Positions 1-7,192 are shown, numbered from the stretch's first letter. The stretch is 9,602 bases of DNA from Chitinophagaceae bacterium (GCA_003151295.1 PLXD01000127.1:6070-15671), one strand, 5' to 3'. Notes: generated from the sequence alone by a model not told the origin. Numbers and translations: made by a program.

Positions 1-1179
1 CAGTTCGATCCCCAATAAGAAGCCCTTCCCTTTGACATCCCCGATAATCGGGTGCTGGTCTTTCATCTTCAGCATCCGCCGCATAAAGTAGTCTCCGACC
101 GTGCGCACATTCTGAAGAATATCCTCCTCTTCGATCACTTCTATAGAAGCTAAGGCGGCCGCACAGGCCATCGGGTTTCCTCCATAACTGGAAGAAGCCG
201 ATATTTTCTCCAGGGCATCCCCATTCTCTTCGCTGACGACCATCGCCGTGACCGGGAAACCGTTACCGAAAGACTTTCCAAAAGTGACGATATCGGGAAT
301 GACGCCCCAGTGGTTCAGGGTAAGCCATTCCCCCGTACGGCCCATGCCGGCCAATACCTCGTCATCGTACAACAATATTTTATGTTTATCGCAGAGCGTC
401 TTGAGCTTCGGGAAAAAGTCGTCCGGAGGGAAAATGCTTCCCGCCCATCCCTGTGCCGGCTCCAGCACGAATGCCGCTACGTTCCCCACTGTGGCCTCGA
501 TGATGAAATTCTCGTAAAACCGGATATAGGCATCGGTGTCGATGATCCCTTCCAGGGTGGTCCAGAGCGGCCGGTAGGGATCCGGCCTCGGCACCATATA
601 AAATCCGGCGGCCCTGGTCGGCCCATAACTGAAAGTTTCCCCCCGGTACATCTGGGCGCAGCTCACCGCTCCCAATGTCTTACCATGAAAATCACGGTAA
701 GCCGAAATGAACTCATGCTTGCCGGTAATGGCTCGTGCGGCCCTAATGGCAGCTTCTACTGCAGTGGTGCCATCGGAATACAACTGGATCGCGTGCAGCT
801 TCCCAGGTAGGATCTCCGCCATTTTCTCCATCAGTTTTTCCTTAACAGGCGTCGTAAAATCATGGGCGTTCATCAGTTTCTTCGCCCAATAACAAACGGC
901 CTCCGATATTTTGGGATGGCAATGGCCTAAGGAGGTGACATAAATGCCGGACGAAAAATCAAGGTATTTGTTCCCATCCACATCTGTCAGCTTTATGCCG
1001 GAGCCTTCCTCAAAAGCAACGGGAAATAACTTCACCTGCGAACTGAGGCCCTTCATATATTTGGCCGTGTTGGCATGCATGATCTTCGATTTCGGTCCGG
1101 GAACTTCTGTAATCAAACGCGGGATTCCCACCGCGCCTTCCTTCCACCAATCCCTGGCTGTTTCTTTGGACTTATTCAT
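1..1179 (-). CDS. Class III (PLP) aminotransferase, C-terminus cut by window edge
   Basis: A pyridoxal-phosphate-dependent class III aminotransferase, a cytosolic enzyme moving an amino group between an amine and an oxo compound. The 393 visible codons start at an ATG at 1179 and run off the left edge, so the last few dozen residues are missing. Family hallmarks seen are LTDVDGNKYLDFSSG (64-78), FHGKT (164-168), the cofactor-binding YDDEV (271-275, canonical DEV), TFGKSFGNGFP with the probable Schiff-base Lys302, and SYGGNP (331-336). The usual SG(S/T)EA motif reads DGTTA (136-140), so a normally conserved Glu is Thr. The start overlaps the end of the upstream kinase by 8 bp, which supports this ATG and suggests translational coupling. 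The donor and acceptor cannot be read from sequence. The best family guess is a GABA/ornithine/glutamate-semialdehyde-type enzyme acting on a product of the sugar operon. The family call is firm; the substrate is unknown. Confidence 0.93.
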   Translation of the reverse strand, partial: MNKSKETARDWWKEGAVGIPRLITEVPGPKSKIMHANTAKYMKGLSSQVKLFPVAFEEGSGIKLTDVDGNKYLDFSSGIYVTSLGHCHPKISEAVCYWAKKLMNAHDFTTPVKEKLMEKMAEILPGKLHAIQLYSDGTTAVEAAIRAARAITGKHEFISAYRDFHGKTLGAVSCAQMYRGETFSYGPTRAAGFYMVPRPDPYRPLWTTLEGIIDTDAYIRFYENFIIEATVGNVAAFVLEPAQGWAGSIFPPDDFFPKLKTLCDKHKILLYDDEVLAGMGRTGEWLTLNHWGVIPDIVTFGKSFGNGFPVTAMVVSEENGDALEKISASSSYGGNPMACAAALASIEVIEEEDILQNVRTVGDYFMRRMLKMKDQHPIIGDVKGKGFLLGIEL

Positions 1180-2335
1180 ATATTTGTTTTTGTTCTTTCA
1201 CAATAATGTTAACCGCGTCTTTTATCTCTTCCGTCATCTCCGCCCAGTCGCCCAGGTCATCGTACATATCATGACAATATAAATTGTTCCTTCCCGCAAT
1301 GATGGCATACTGCAGGGCCCTTTCGGGGCTCTCGTTGTCCAGTATGGCGCAGAGAAAGGCTGCAGCGGCCGCATCGCCGGATCCGGAAGCATGTTTTACC
1401 CTCGCTAGATCGACCTCGCAGGCGGGGTGCCAGCAATTACGGTCATTCCACTGCTCCGGCGAAAGAGCAAACCCTTTTTTACGGTTGATCGATGAAATGT
1501 CTCCCGTCATTAAATAAGCTCCGCGATGACCGGCTTTTATCAATAATATTTTAACGCCCTGCCCGATGATCGCCTTTCCTATTTCCCGGATCACAGCCGG
1601 CGGCACCAGGTCGATCATATCCATGCCATCACTGACAGATTTAATTTCGGCATACCGGTCAGGCGCCATGATTTGCAGGACTTCCTCTACACTCGGAACG
1701 AAAATGTCGACGAAAGGCAGCAACCGCCGCATGATGGCCGGCCAGTCAACCTTTCCCGACTCACTTTCGGGGTCAGGCAAACTAAAATCCAGGGAAGTGA
1801 CTACATTCATTCGCTGGACGGAGGCAAACAGCTTACACAGCCGCTCCCCGTTATCCAGGTAAAAATTCCTTAAAAGAGGAGGATACCCGAAATGAAAAAT
1901 CCGGCTTCGCGCCACTTTATCGAAATGAATATGCTCCATACCGAAGATCCTGCTGCACCCGGGGGATTCGAGGAAAATGCGGTCGATCCCCGGAGGAGCG
2001 ATGACCAGGCCAAAGGCGGTTCCTGCTTCGGTGGTAGTGCTGATGCCCCCCGCAAGGTTGTTTTTATTCAATGACTCCCGGGCGATCCCGCCGATAAAAT
2101 CCTCCCCGATCAGTCCGTTGAGGTACACCTCCCTGTTAAACTTCTTCATGGCTATCCCGGTATTGGCGACCACCCCGCCCAACGTATAGCTCAGGCCGCC
2201 GATCTCGATCAATTTACCCGGTTTGAAAAAATCCGATACATTGGTGGAAGCGCCGCTCCCCGTAAGATCGGGGACCAGGTCGACACAAATATATCCGGCT
2301 ATTACAGCATCATATTGCTTCAGCTCTTCCCTCAT
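1172..2335 (-). CDS. PfkB-family carbohydrate kinase
   Basis: A ribokinase/PfkB-fold sugar kinase of 387 residues, expected to phosphorylate a sugar or ketose with ATP in the cytosol. The N-terminal lid and substrate region has a typical strand (AVIAGYICVDLVPD, 10-23, with Asp19) followed by the GG motif in YTLGGVVANTG (50-60). NGLIGEDFIGG (73-83) is also typical. Near the C-terminus the signature-2 equivalent is HASGSGDAAAAAF (315-327), with the catalytic base at Asp321. The usual DTxGAGD has lost its first Asp-Thr, replaced by His315-Ala316, which marks a divergent subfamily. The length is slightly above the common 300-330 residues. The start ATG overlaps the stop of the upstream FucI-like gene as ATGA, and the 3' end overlaps the aminotransferase, so all three are probably translated together. 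By position the substrate is likely the isomerase product. Fold and reaction class are confident; the substrate is inferred. Confidence 0.93.
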   Translation of the reverse strand: MREELKQYDAVIAGYICVDLVPDLTGSGASTNVSDFFKPGKLIEIGGLSYTLGGVVANTGIAMKKFNREVYLNGLIGEDFIGGIARESLNKNNLAGGISTTTEAGTAFGLVIAPPGIDRIFLESPGCSRIFGMEHIHFDKVARSRIFHFGYPPLLRNFYLDNGERLCKLFASVQRMNVVTSLDFSLPDPESESGKVDWPAIMRRLLPFVDIFVPSVEEVLQIMAPDRYAEIKSVSDGMDMIDLVPPAVIREIGKAIIGQGVKILLIKAGHRGAYLMTGDISSINRKKGFALSPEQWNDRNCWHPACEVDLARVKHASGSGDAAAAAFLCAILDNESPERALQYAIIAGRNNLYCHDMYDDLGDWAEMTEEIKDAVNIIVKEQKQIYE

Positions 2336-3690
2336 ACGACCTTTATATTTTTTAAATAACAGAAATCATACAGGCTTTGTACGTGATCTCCATATGCTAT
2401 GATATAATGCTGCCCTGAGATCTTCTGTGTGAAATCCTCCACGGAAGCATCCAGGAATATTTCCAGGCTCGGCAATTGGGGAGCCGGCTGCGTCCATCCG
2501 GCTTCTTCCCAGGCTCTTAACCTGCCTTCGCCGGTGCTAATATGCATGGTATACTGATCGCCGGTATTGGACAGGCGGATGACCGTAAGCCGGCCGGTCT
2601 TCATGGTCGAAATATTTAAAAGTCCCCCGGAGATGCCGCCGAATGCTGCAGGCGTAACTTTTACTTTGCCCTCCACTACCTCCGCCGGAACGTAATCCGG
2701 CACCCCAAGTAGAACGCTCTTTTCGAAAAACTCATAAAATTCAAGATAGGCTCCGCACTGGCCCGTCACCTGTCGGACTATCAACTGGGTTACAGCACCC
2801 ATCACATCGTTCTCAGGAATGGTACAGACATTCATCTCTTCCGACAGCAGCATGAAGATGACGGCGGGCGGAAAATGGAGGAGTTTTTTCATGCCATCTA
2901 CGTCCTTCAGGGAAATAGCATCATACCCGTTCCTCTCCGCAATTTTTTTAATGGCCAGGAAATAGGCGATGCCTTTCTCAAGGAAGGCATCTTCCACCGG
3001 TCGTTCAAAAGACCATTTGGCTTTTACTTTTTTTAAGAGCTGCTCTACCTCCTTATTTTCAACCTTTTCGCTGATCTGCAGCATCTCCAGCATTTCAAAG
3101 AAATCCACTTCCGTCCCGATCTTCGATTTTAGGGAGATCCCTTCATACAGCGTATTATACAGCCCCATATCCCGGAACCCCATCATGCCGATCCTGGTAT
3201 CTTCCATCGCTTTTGCTGCGCAGGCTGCCGCGGCAAAATTGCCGATCTTCTCCAGCGGCGAGGGTTTACCGATAATATTATAAATATACCTGAACCGGTA
3301 ACCAAGATCGCCGAATACTTTTCGCAAGGCCGTAGTCCCGGCCTGGGCAGCCGTAGTGACGATATGCCCGTTCTTCATGTCACCGGCCAATCCCCACAGG
3401 ATCATTGGCATATGTTTGAACTCAGTAGTAATGGCAATGACCGCATGCGAGGGGATCCATCCGGCCAGGCAAATGATCAAAAGGTCAAAATCTTTCCCTT
3501 TCAGATCCTTCAACGCCCTTCTCACATCGACGCCATCCGGATCGTCCGTGACAGGATCGGTGGTTATTATGTCAATTCCCAATGACCTGACCTCTTTCAG
3601 TGCGTTCCTGCATTTACTCTCTATTATTTCCTTTGGAGAATTGATCTCTCCAAATCCGACAAAAGCCGCTTTTAGGGTAGTACTGCTCAT
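2332..3690 (-). CDS. Short L-fucose/L-arabinose isomerase family protein
   Basis: A 452-residue member of the FucI/AraA-like fold (COG2407 type), cytosolic, whose relatives interconvert aldoses and ketoses using a divalent metal. It is shorter than FucI (about 590) and AraA (about 500). The N-terminal part has the expected alternating Rossmann-like pattern, with a loop ICLAGWIPSHAVI (73-85) and WGLAGDMKNG (99-108). The C-terminal part has a CTIPENDVMGAV segment (289-300) aligning with the family's Glu/Asp-bearing metal region, and GQHYIIAYGDH (426-436), resembling the family's closing 'HH...GDH' motif. The HCG-type motif I would expect between them reads AAFGGISGG (348-356). The ligand set may therefore be altered, and the reaction may not be a standard isomerisation. 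An AAGGAA sequence sits just before the ATG at 3690. It follows the transporter by 6 bp and overlaps the kinase by 4 bp. Family confident, substrate unknown. Confidence 0.88.
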   Translation of the reverse strand: MSSTTLKAAFVGFGEINSPKEIIESKCRNALKEVRSLGIDIITTDPVTDDPDGVDVRRALKDLKGKDFDLLIICLAGWIPSHAVIAITTEFKHMPMILWGLAGDMKNGHIVTTAAQAGTTALRKVFGDLGYRFRYIYNIIGKPSPLEKIGNFAAAACAAKAMEDTRIGMMGFRDMGLYNTLYEGISLKSKIGTEVDFFEMLEMLQISEKVENKEVEQLLKKVKAKWSFERPVEDAFLEKGIAYFLAIKKIAERNGYDAISLKDVDGMKKLLHFPPAVIFMLLSEEMNVCTIPENDVMGAVTQLIVRQVTGQCGAYLEFYEFFEKSVLLGVPDYVPAEVVEGKVKVTPAAFGGISGGLLNISTMKTGRLTVIRLSNTGDQYTMHISTGEGRLRAWEEAGWTQPAPQLPSLEIFLDASVEDFTQKISGQHYIIAYGDHVQSLYDFCYLKNIKVV

Positions 3691-3696
3691 TTCCTT

Positions 3697-5100
3697 TTAA
3701 TTTTTGAATGAATTATTTGAAGGTGTGTATGTATGATGCTTATGTTCATTTTTTGTTCGCCAGAAGTTGCTGATGTTCTCCAGGCTCAGCCCCTTGGTCT
3801 CAGGCACAAACTTCCAGGAGAAGAGGGCACAGGAGACACAGATGGCGGCAAACATCCAATAGACGCCGGACGAGTTGTTAAAGTGGGTATTGAACCAATG
3901 GGTGAGCATGGGAAATACCTGCGTCGTTATGAAGGAGGAGCTATAAAGAAAAAAACACACCACGGCCAGCGCCTTCCCACGGACCCTGTTAGGAAAGATC
4001 TCCGACACAATGATCCAGCTTAAGGGAGCAAACCCCAAAGTGAACGCCCCGGTTCCGATCAACATAGGAATAAGGGTAAATAAGGGAGGCCAGTGCTGTT
4101 GCAAATTGATCGCCATGATCACATGACCCAGCGCCATGAACAGTACGGAGGAGATCAGCAGTCCCCGGCGGCTGAATCGCTTTATACACCCGAAGGCCAT
4201 CAGTGTGCAAATGAAGATCAGGATAAAAATGGGGATAGAACTTAAAATGGCATTCGATCCGATGCTGATGCCCGCTTCCGCCAGGATGCTGGGCGCATAC
4301 AGGAGCATCATATTCACTCCATTGATCTGGGAGAAGATCATCAATATGATGCCGATGAATAAAGCCAATCGCAGCCCCGGCTGACGCAATTCCGCGAACG
4401 TCCCGGTCTCCTGCTCCAGTTCTTTCCGGATCTCTGCCAGTTCCGCTTCCGCCCTTGTCTTCCCATTGATCTTTGTCAATACCTTAAGCGCGGCTGCGAT
4501 CCGGTTGTTGGCAGCCAGCCATCTCGGGCTTTCCGGTATAAAGGCTAACCCGGTCATCAACAGGGCGACGGGAACAGCCTGTGAGCCGAACATCCATCGC
4601 CATCCCGCGTGTTGAAAGGAGAGGAAATAGCCGACGATCACCGCCAGGTTAATACCGATCACATTGGAGAGCTGGTTGACATTTACCAGGCTACCCCGTA
4701 ATGCGGGCGGAGCCAGTTCAGCTATATAGATGGGCGAGGACATCATGGCCAGGCCAATTCCGACCCCTCCCATAAAACGCCAGACGACAAAATCCCAGAT
4801 GGTCCCTGCCAGGGCGCTGCCAATAGTCGAGATCATAAAACAGAAGGCCGCAATCATCATCGTCTTTCTGCGTCCAAGCCTGTCGGCGAATGTAAGGCCG
4901 AACAAAGGGCCCGTAATGGCTCCAAGCACTGCGCTGCTCACGGCAAATCCCTTCATGGCGGGGGAGAGTTTAAAATAATCATCCAGGAAAGAGAGGGCCC
5001 CGGAGATCACGACCAGGTCATAACCGAACAAAAAACCGCCGATCGATGCGACCAGTACGATCCCGTAAATATAAAAGCGATTACCCGCAGTACTTTTCAT
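3697..5100 (-). CDS. Sugar porter MFS transporter (XylE/GLUT type)
   Basis: An inner-membrane sugar:H+ symporter or facilitator of the sugar porter family, 467 residues with about 12 hydrophobic segments. The hallmarks are complete: GGFLFGYDLVVISGAL (21-36, with the proton-coupling Asp28 of XylE), DRLGRRK (73-79), PESPRWL (189-195) closing the first half, FSQINGVNMMLLYAP (256-270), PLSWIIVSEIFPNRVRG (359-375) and PETKGLSLENI (433-443). By eye against E. coli XylE, Gln289, Asn294 and Trp392 are kept (Gln258, Asn263, Trp362). Gln168, Gln288 and Gln415 become Ile150, Ser257 and Leu385, so the pocket is less polar and the substrate is probably not plain xylose or glucose. It is the first gene of the operon running to the left edge and is preceded by a TAATTTTG promoter element. 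The start at 5100 gives the standard short cytoplasmic N-terminus. Import of the substrate used by the next three enzymes is inferred from position. Confidence 0.95.
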   Translation of the reverse strand: MKSTAGNRFYIYGIVLVASIGGFLFGYDLVVISGALSFLDDYFKLSPAMKGFAVSSAVLGAITGPLFGLTFADRLGRRKTMMIAAFCFMISTIGSALAGTIWDFVVWRFMGGVGIGLAMMSSPIYIAELAPPALRGSLVNVNQLSNVIGINLAVIVGYFLSFQHAGWRWMFGSQAVPVALLMTGLAFIPESPRWLAANNRIAAALKVLTKINGKTRAEAELAEIRKELEQETGTFAELRQPGLRLALFIGIILMIFSQINGVNMMLLYAPSILAEAGISIGSNAILSSIPIFILIFICTLMAFGCIKRFSRRGLLISSVLFMALGHVIMAINLQQHWPPLFTLIPMLIGTGAFTLGFAPLSWIIVSEIFPNRVRGKALAVVCFFLYSSSFITTQVFPMLTHWFNTHFNNSSGVYWMFAAICVSCALFSWKFVPETKGLSLENISNFWRTKNEHKHHTYTPSNNSFKN

Positions 5101-5123
5101 GATGCTATTTTTCTGTACCTACC

Positions 5124-5154
5124 CAAAATTATCCTACGGCGCCCCCGCAAAAAA
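5124..5154 (-). promoter_or_regulatory. Bacteroidota-type promoter of the transporter operon
   Basis: Read on the minus strand, TAATTTTG (5131 to 5124) is a perfect match to the Bacteroidota -7 consensus TAnnTTTG. A TTTTTTG tract (5154 to 5148) lies 16 bp upstream, where a TTTG/TTG -33 element would be, a little closer than the usual spacing of about 19-20. The leader to the ATG at 5100 would be only about 15-20 nt. The whole arrangement recurs upstream of the rhamnosidase remnant, which supports it as real. There is no strong Shine-Dalgarno sequence before the ATG, as is common in this phylum. Confidence 0.65.
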
Positions 5155-5192
5155 CGTCCTTATCCGATAATTACGACACTATATTTGCATAC
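5148..5192 (-). promoter_or_regulatory. Composite regulatory repeat, copy 1 (upstream of transporter operon)
   Basis: On the minus strand the 18-bp box GTATGCAAATATAGTGTC (5192 to 5175) is followed after 17 unconserved bases by ACGTTTTTTG (5157 to 5148). Both blocks recur identically, with the same 17-bp spacer, at 6214-6258, while the spacer itself differs. Block centres are 31 bp apart, close to three helical turns, as expected for a regulator contacting one DNA face. The ACGTTTTTTG block covers the -33 position of the transporter promoter and the 18-bp box lies further upstream, a classical activator position. Binding by the adjacent AraC protein is an inference. Confidence 0.65.
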
Positions 5193-5249
5193 TGAATCTT
5201 AGGTCGCCGGACACGCTACAGCTGACCGAACATCCAGCATGCGTTCCCG

Positions 5250-6170
5250 TCAATTCGCCGCCGGTCTCCATTGCGCGACAAAGCTGTATGTACCCGATCC
5301 GATGACTACGAGGGTATATCCCGCTTCCTGTCGTATTCTTTTGATGCCTTCCCCTATTGTCAAAGACCGGCCCCGTTCGGTGACCGAATGGATCCCGGCT
5401 GATGGGAGATACACGGTTGCGCTGGTATTTGGCGGTATCGCTACATCCAATTGCAGCTTCCCATCCGTCCGCGTTCACCGGGAGTCGATTTTTCCATAAT
5501 AGGTTTCCAACTCAGCGGAAACTTTTTCCAGCCCGCCTTCGGGGCGGGGTTTAATAATGATCTTTTTGTAGCCTGTAGCGACGGGATCCGTATTGATGCC
5601 GGCAATCGTGTTATACATCCAGTCCCCGATCGCTCCATAAGCATAATGGTTGAATGAGTTCATGTCGGGATTCTCAAAAGACCCGTCCGGCCTGATCCCG
5701 TCCCATCTTTCCCATATGGTGGTAGCCCCCTGCCGTACCGGGTATAGCCACGAAGGATAGGTCTCCTGTAATAATATTTATAGGCTTCCTCTTCGTATCC
5801 ATAGCGGCTCAGTACACCGCACAGGTAAGGCGTTCCGAGAAATCCGGTGGTAAGGTATCATGATCCAACACCGTTTAATGCTTCTCGTTCTGCTATCATA
5901 TTATCGCCCTGTAAGAGCATCCTCATCTTGCAAAAGCATCAATTCTGTTTCCTGTAGCAGCGGCGCCAACCGGTGAACGCGACCTTCGTGCCCGACCCAT
6001 CCCGGAGTCGAAACTTCAGGCTGAATATATACGTGTATTTTATCGGCCAACCGGTCGGTGAAAAACCGCCTTGGATTGCCGGGACAAGGTCTTTCTGATT
6101 GCTGATTATTTCTATGCTTACAAGGGATAAGGCATACTGGTCCTGTGCTGCGTTCGTTCAGGAGTTTGCA
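5250..6170 (-). pseudogene. Decayed alpha-L-rhamnosidase (GH78), C-terminal remnant
   Basis: Remnant of a GH78 alpha-L-rhamnosidase, a secreted or periplasmic enzyme that removes L-rhamnose from glycans and glycosides. Conserved pieces read in order on the minus strand: LADKIHVYIQPEVSTPG (about 6044-5994), YLTTGFLGTPYL, GVLSRYGYEEEAYK, YPSWLYPVRQGATTIWERWD, MNSFNHYAYGAIGDWMY (from 5663), GYKKIIIKPRP, then the C-terminal beta domain with IPPNTSATVYLP and a natural stop at 5250. Lesions are TGA at 5475-5477 exactly where a conserved Trp is expected (CGG TGA), a one-base loss in the A run at 5777-5779, TGA at 5858-5860, a frame change near 5925-5940 and another at the T5 tract 6061-6065. Roughly 300 codons of about 900 remain. 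The first half, including the DERxGWxGD acid-catalyst region, is gone, so it is not functional. The boundary near 6170 is approximate because similarity fades there. The family call is confident. Confidence 0.9.
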
Positions 6171-6189
6171 GGCAGATGAAAGGTTTCAA

Positions 6190-6258
6190 TAAAGATACAT
6201 TCTGTCCATGCTTCAAAAAACGTTTAACTTTTCAAAATTAGACACTATATTTGCATAC
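6190..6258 (-). promoter_or_regulatory. Composite regulatory repeat, copy 2 (rhamnosidase side / araC-type gene)
   Basis: Read on the minus strand, the same 18-bp box (6258 to 6241), 17-bp spacer and ACGTTTTTTG block (6223 to 6214) as in copy 1 are followed after exactly 16 bp by TATCTTTA (6197 to 6190). That last piece is one base off TAnnTTTG and occupies the position held by TAATTTTG in copy 1. This looks like the old promoter of the rhamnosidase, now about 20 bp from the surviving mid-gene fragment, which implies a deletion of the gene's 5' part. On the plus strand the same box contains the -7 element of the regulator gene, so a bound regulator could also control its own synthesis. Confidence 0.6.
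6246..6253 (+). promoter_or_regulatory. Probable -7 element of the AraC-family gene
   Basis: TATATTTG matches the Bacteroidota -7 consensus TAnnTTTG on the plus strand, 42 bp before the ATG at 6296. No convincing TTTG or TTG -33 element is seen at the usual distance, so the promoter may be weak or activator-dependent. It lies inside the 18-bp repeated box, which fits autoregulation. It also argues against the TTG at 6251 as the translation start, because that codon is within the promoter element. Confidence 0.5.
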
Positions 6259-6295
6259 ACCGTTCTGCTATTTTTCAGCGAAAACCATCCGTTTT

Positions 6296-7192
6296 ATGCA
6301 ACCAAAATTAGAGAAAATATTTCCCAATATCGCTTCCTCGATAGCGGTAAAAAGAGAAATGACACCTTACATGGATTATCCGTTGCACTATCATCCGGAG
6401 TTCGAGATCATCTTAGTCGAAAAGAGTTATGGTATACGATTAATGGGCAACCATATCGGGAATTTTGCAATCGGTGATCTTGTATTCATCAGCCCGGATC
6501 TTCCGCATGTGTGGAAAAATGATAAGGATTTTTATCAGGAAGATAAAGACCTTAACGTAGACGTATATGTGATTCATTTTTTGAAAGACGCTTTAAAGGA
6601 AGGATTCTTCGATCTTCCGGAATTTAAAAAAGTGTCCAGATTATTCCAGCTGGGCCAACAGGGTCTTTTAATCAAAGGAAGGGACCAGATGCTGATTGCC
6701 GGACTGGTCAAGAAAGTCTATGCATCCTCCGGGCTGGACAGGTTGATCTATTTCCTGCAAACGCTGAACGCACTCGCGAATGCCAAAGAATACGAATTAT
6801 TATCGACGCCGGGATATTCCAACTCCATCAACCTGGCCGACACGGAGAGGATCAATACGATCATGGATTTCATCCTGGATAATTTCGACGAAGAAATCCA
6901 CCTGGATGAAGCCGCGTCGCTTGTTCATATGAACAAGTCCTCCTTCTGCAGGTATTTTAAATACAAGACCCATAAGACTTTATCCGAAGTGCTGAATGAG
7001 ATAAGGATCGCAAACGCCTGTAAGCTCCTGGTCAATAGTGACTATACGATCACTGAAATATGTTATAAATCGGGCTATAACAACATTTCACATTTTAACA
7101 GGCAATTCAAAGGCATCACCGGCCTCACCGCTAAGAATTATACAAAGAAATACCTGAACGACGCCAATCAAACGGCGACAGCGCTGGCGTAG
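6296..7192 (+). CDS. AraC-family transcriptional regulator with N-terminal cupin
   Basis: A cytosolic DNA-binding regulator of 298 residues. The N-terminal half is an AraC-type cupin sensor: PLHYHPEFEIILVEKSYG (29-46), with clustered His31, His33 and Glu35, and FAIGDLVFISPDLPHVW (57-73). Residues about 203-286 form the double helix-turn-helix AraC domain: LDEAASLVHMNKSSFCRYFK (203-222), then ITEICYKSGYNNISHFNRQF (252-271), ending with a variant of the P-x-x-Y signature. The ATG at 6296 is preferred over an in-frame TTG at 6251 because the TTG lies inside the TATATTTG promoter element and because relatives start at this MQPKLEKIFP-like sequence. It is the only plus-strand gene in the window. 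It lies between the two hydrolase genes and beside the repeated regulatory box, so control of the transporter operon and itself is likely. The ligand, probably a sugar, is unknown. Confidence 0.93.
   Translation: MQPKLEKIFPNIASSIAVKREMTPYMDYPLHYHPEFEIILVEKSYGIRLMGNHIGNFAIGDLVFISPDLPHVWKNDKDFYQEDKDLNVDVYVIHFLKDALKEGFFDLPEFKKVSRLFQLGQQGLLIKGRDQMLIAGLVKKVYASSGLDRLIYFLQTLNALANAKEYELLSTPGYSNSINLADTERINTIMDFILDNFDEEIHLDEAASLVHMNKSSFCRYFKYKTHKTLSEVLNEIRIANACKLLVNSDYTITEICYKSGYNNISHFNRQFKGITGLTAKNYTKKYLNDANQTATALA

Noticed and set aside
310..810. Plus-strand 166-codon open frame opposite the aminotransferase
   Set aside because: It lies antisense to a gene with complete family motifs, has no recognisable domain, and resembles the other long shadow frames opposite the minus-strand genes.
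5180..5187. TATATTTG on the plus strand as a promoter facing the rhamnosidase remnant
   Set aside because: No plus-strand gene follows, there is no -33 element, and the octamer is fully contained in the 18-bp repeated box, so a protein-binding role explains it better.
5250..5663. Two or three separate small proteins in the rhamnosidase region
   Set aside because: The pieces lie in one frame interrupted by a single TGA at a conserved Trp position and together read as the GH78 C-terminus, so they are fragments of one broken gene.
5148..6258. The direct repeats as the ends of a mobile element carrying the rhamnosidase
   Set aside because: There is no transposase or integrase, the repeats are split into two blocks with divergent spacers and fixed distances to promoter elements, and each copy lies upstream of a minus-strand gene. 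Regulatory duplication fits better than transposition.
6208..6477. Plus-strand open frame starting before the regulator
   Set aside because: It overlaps the regulator in another frame, starts inside the promoter region and has no family features, whereas the regulator frame has clear cupin and AraC motifs.
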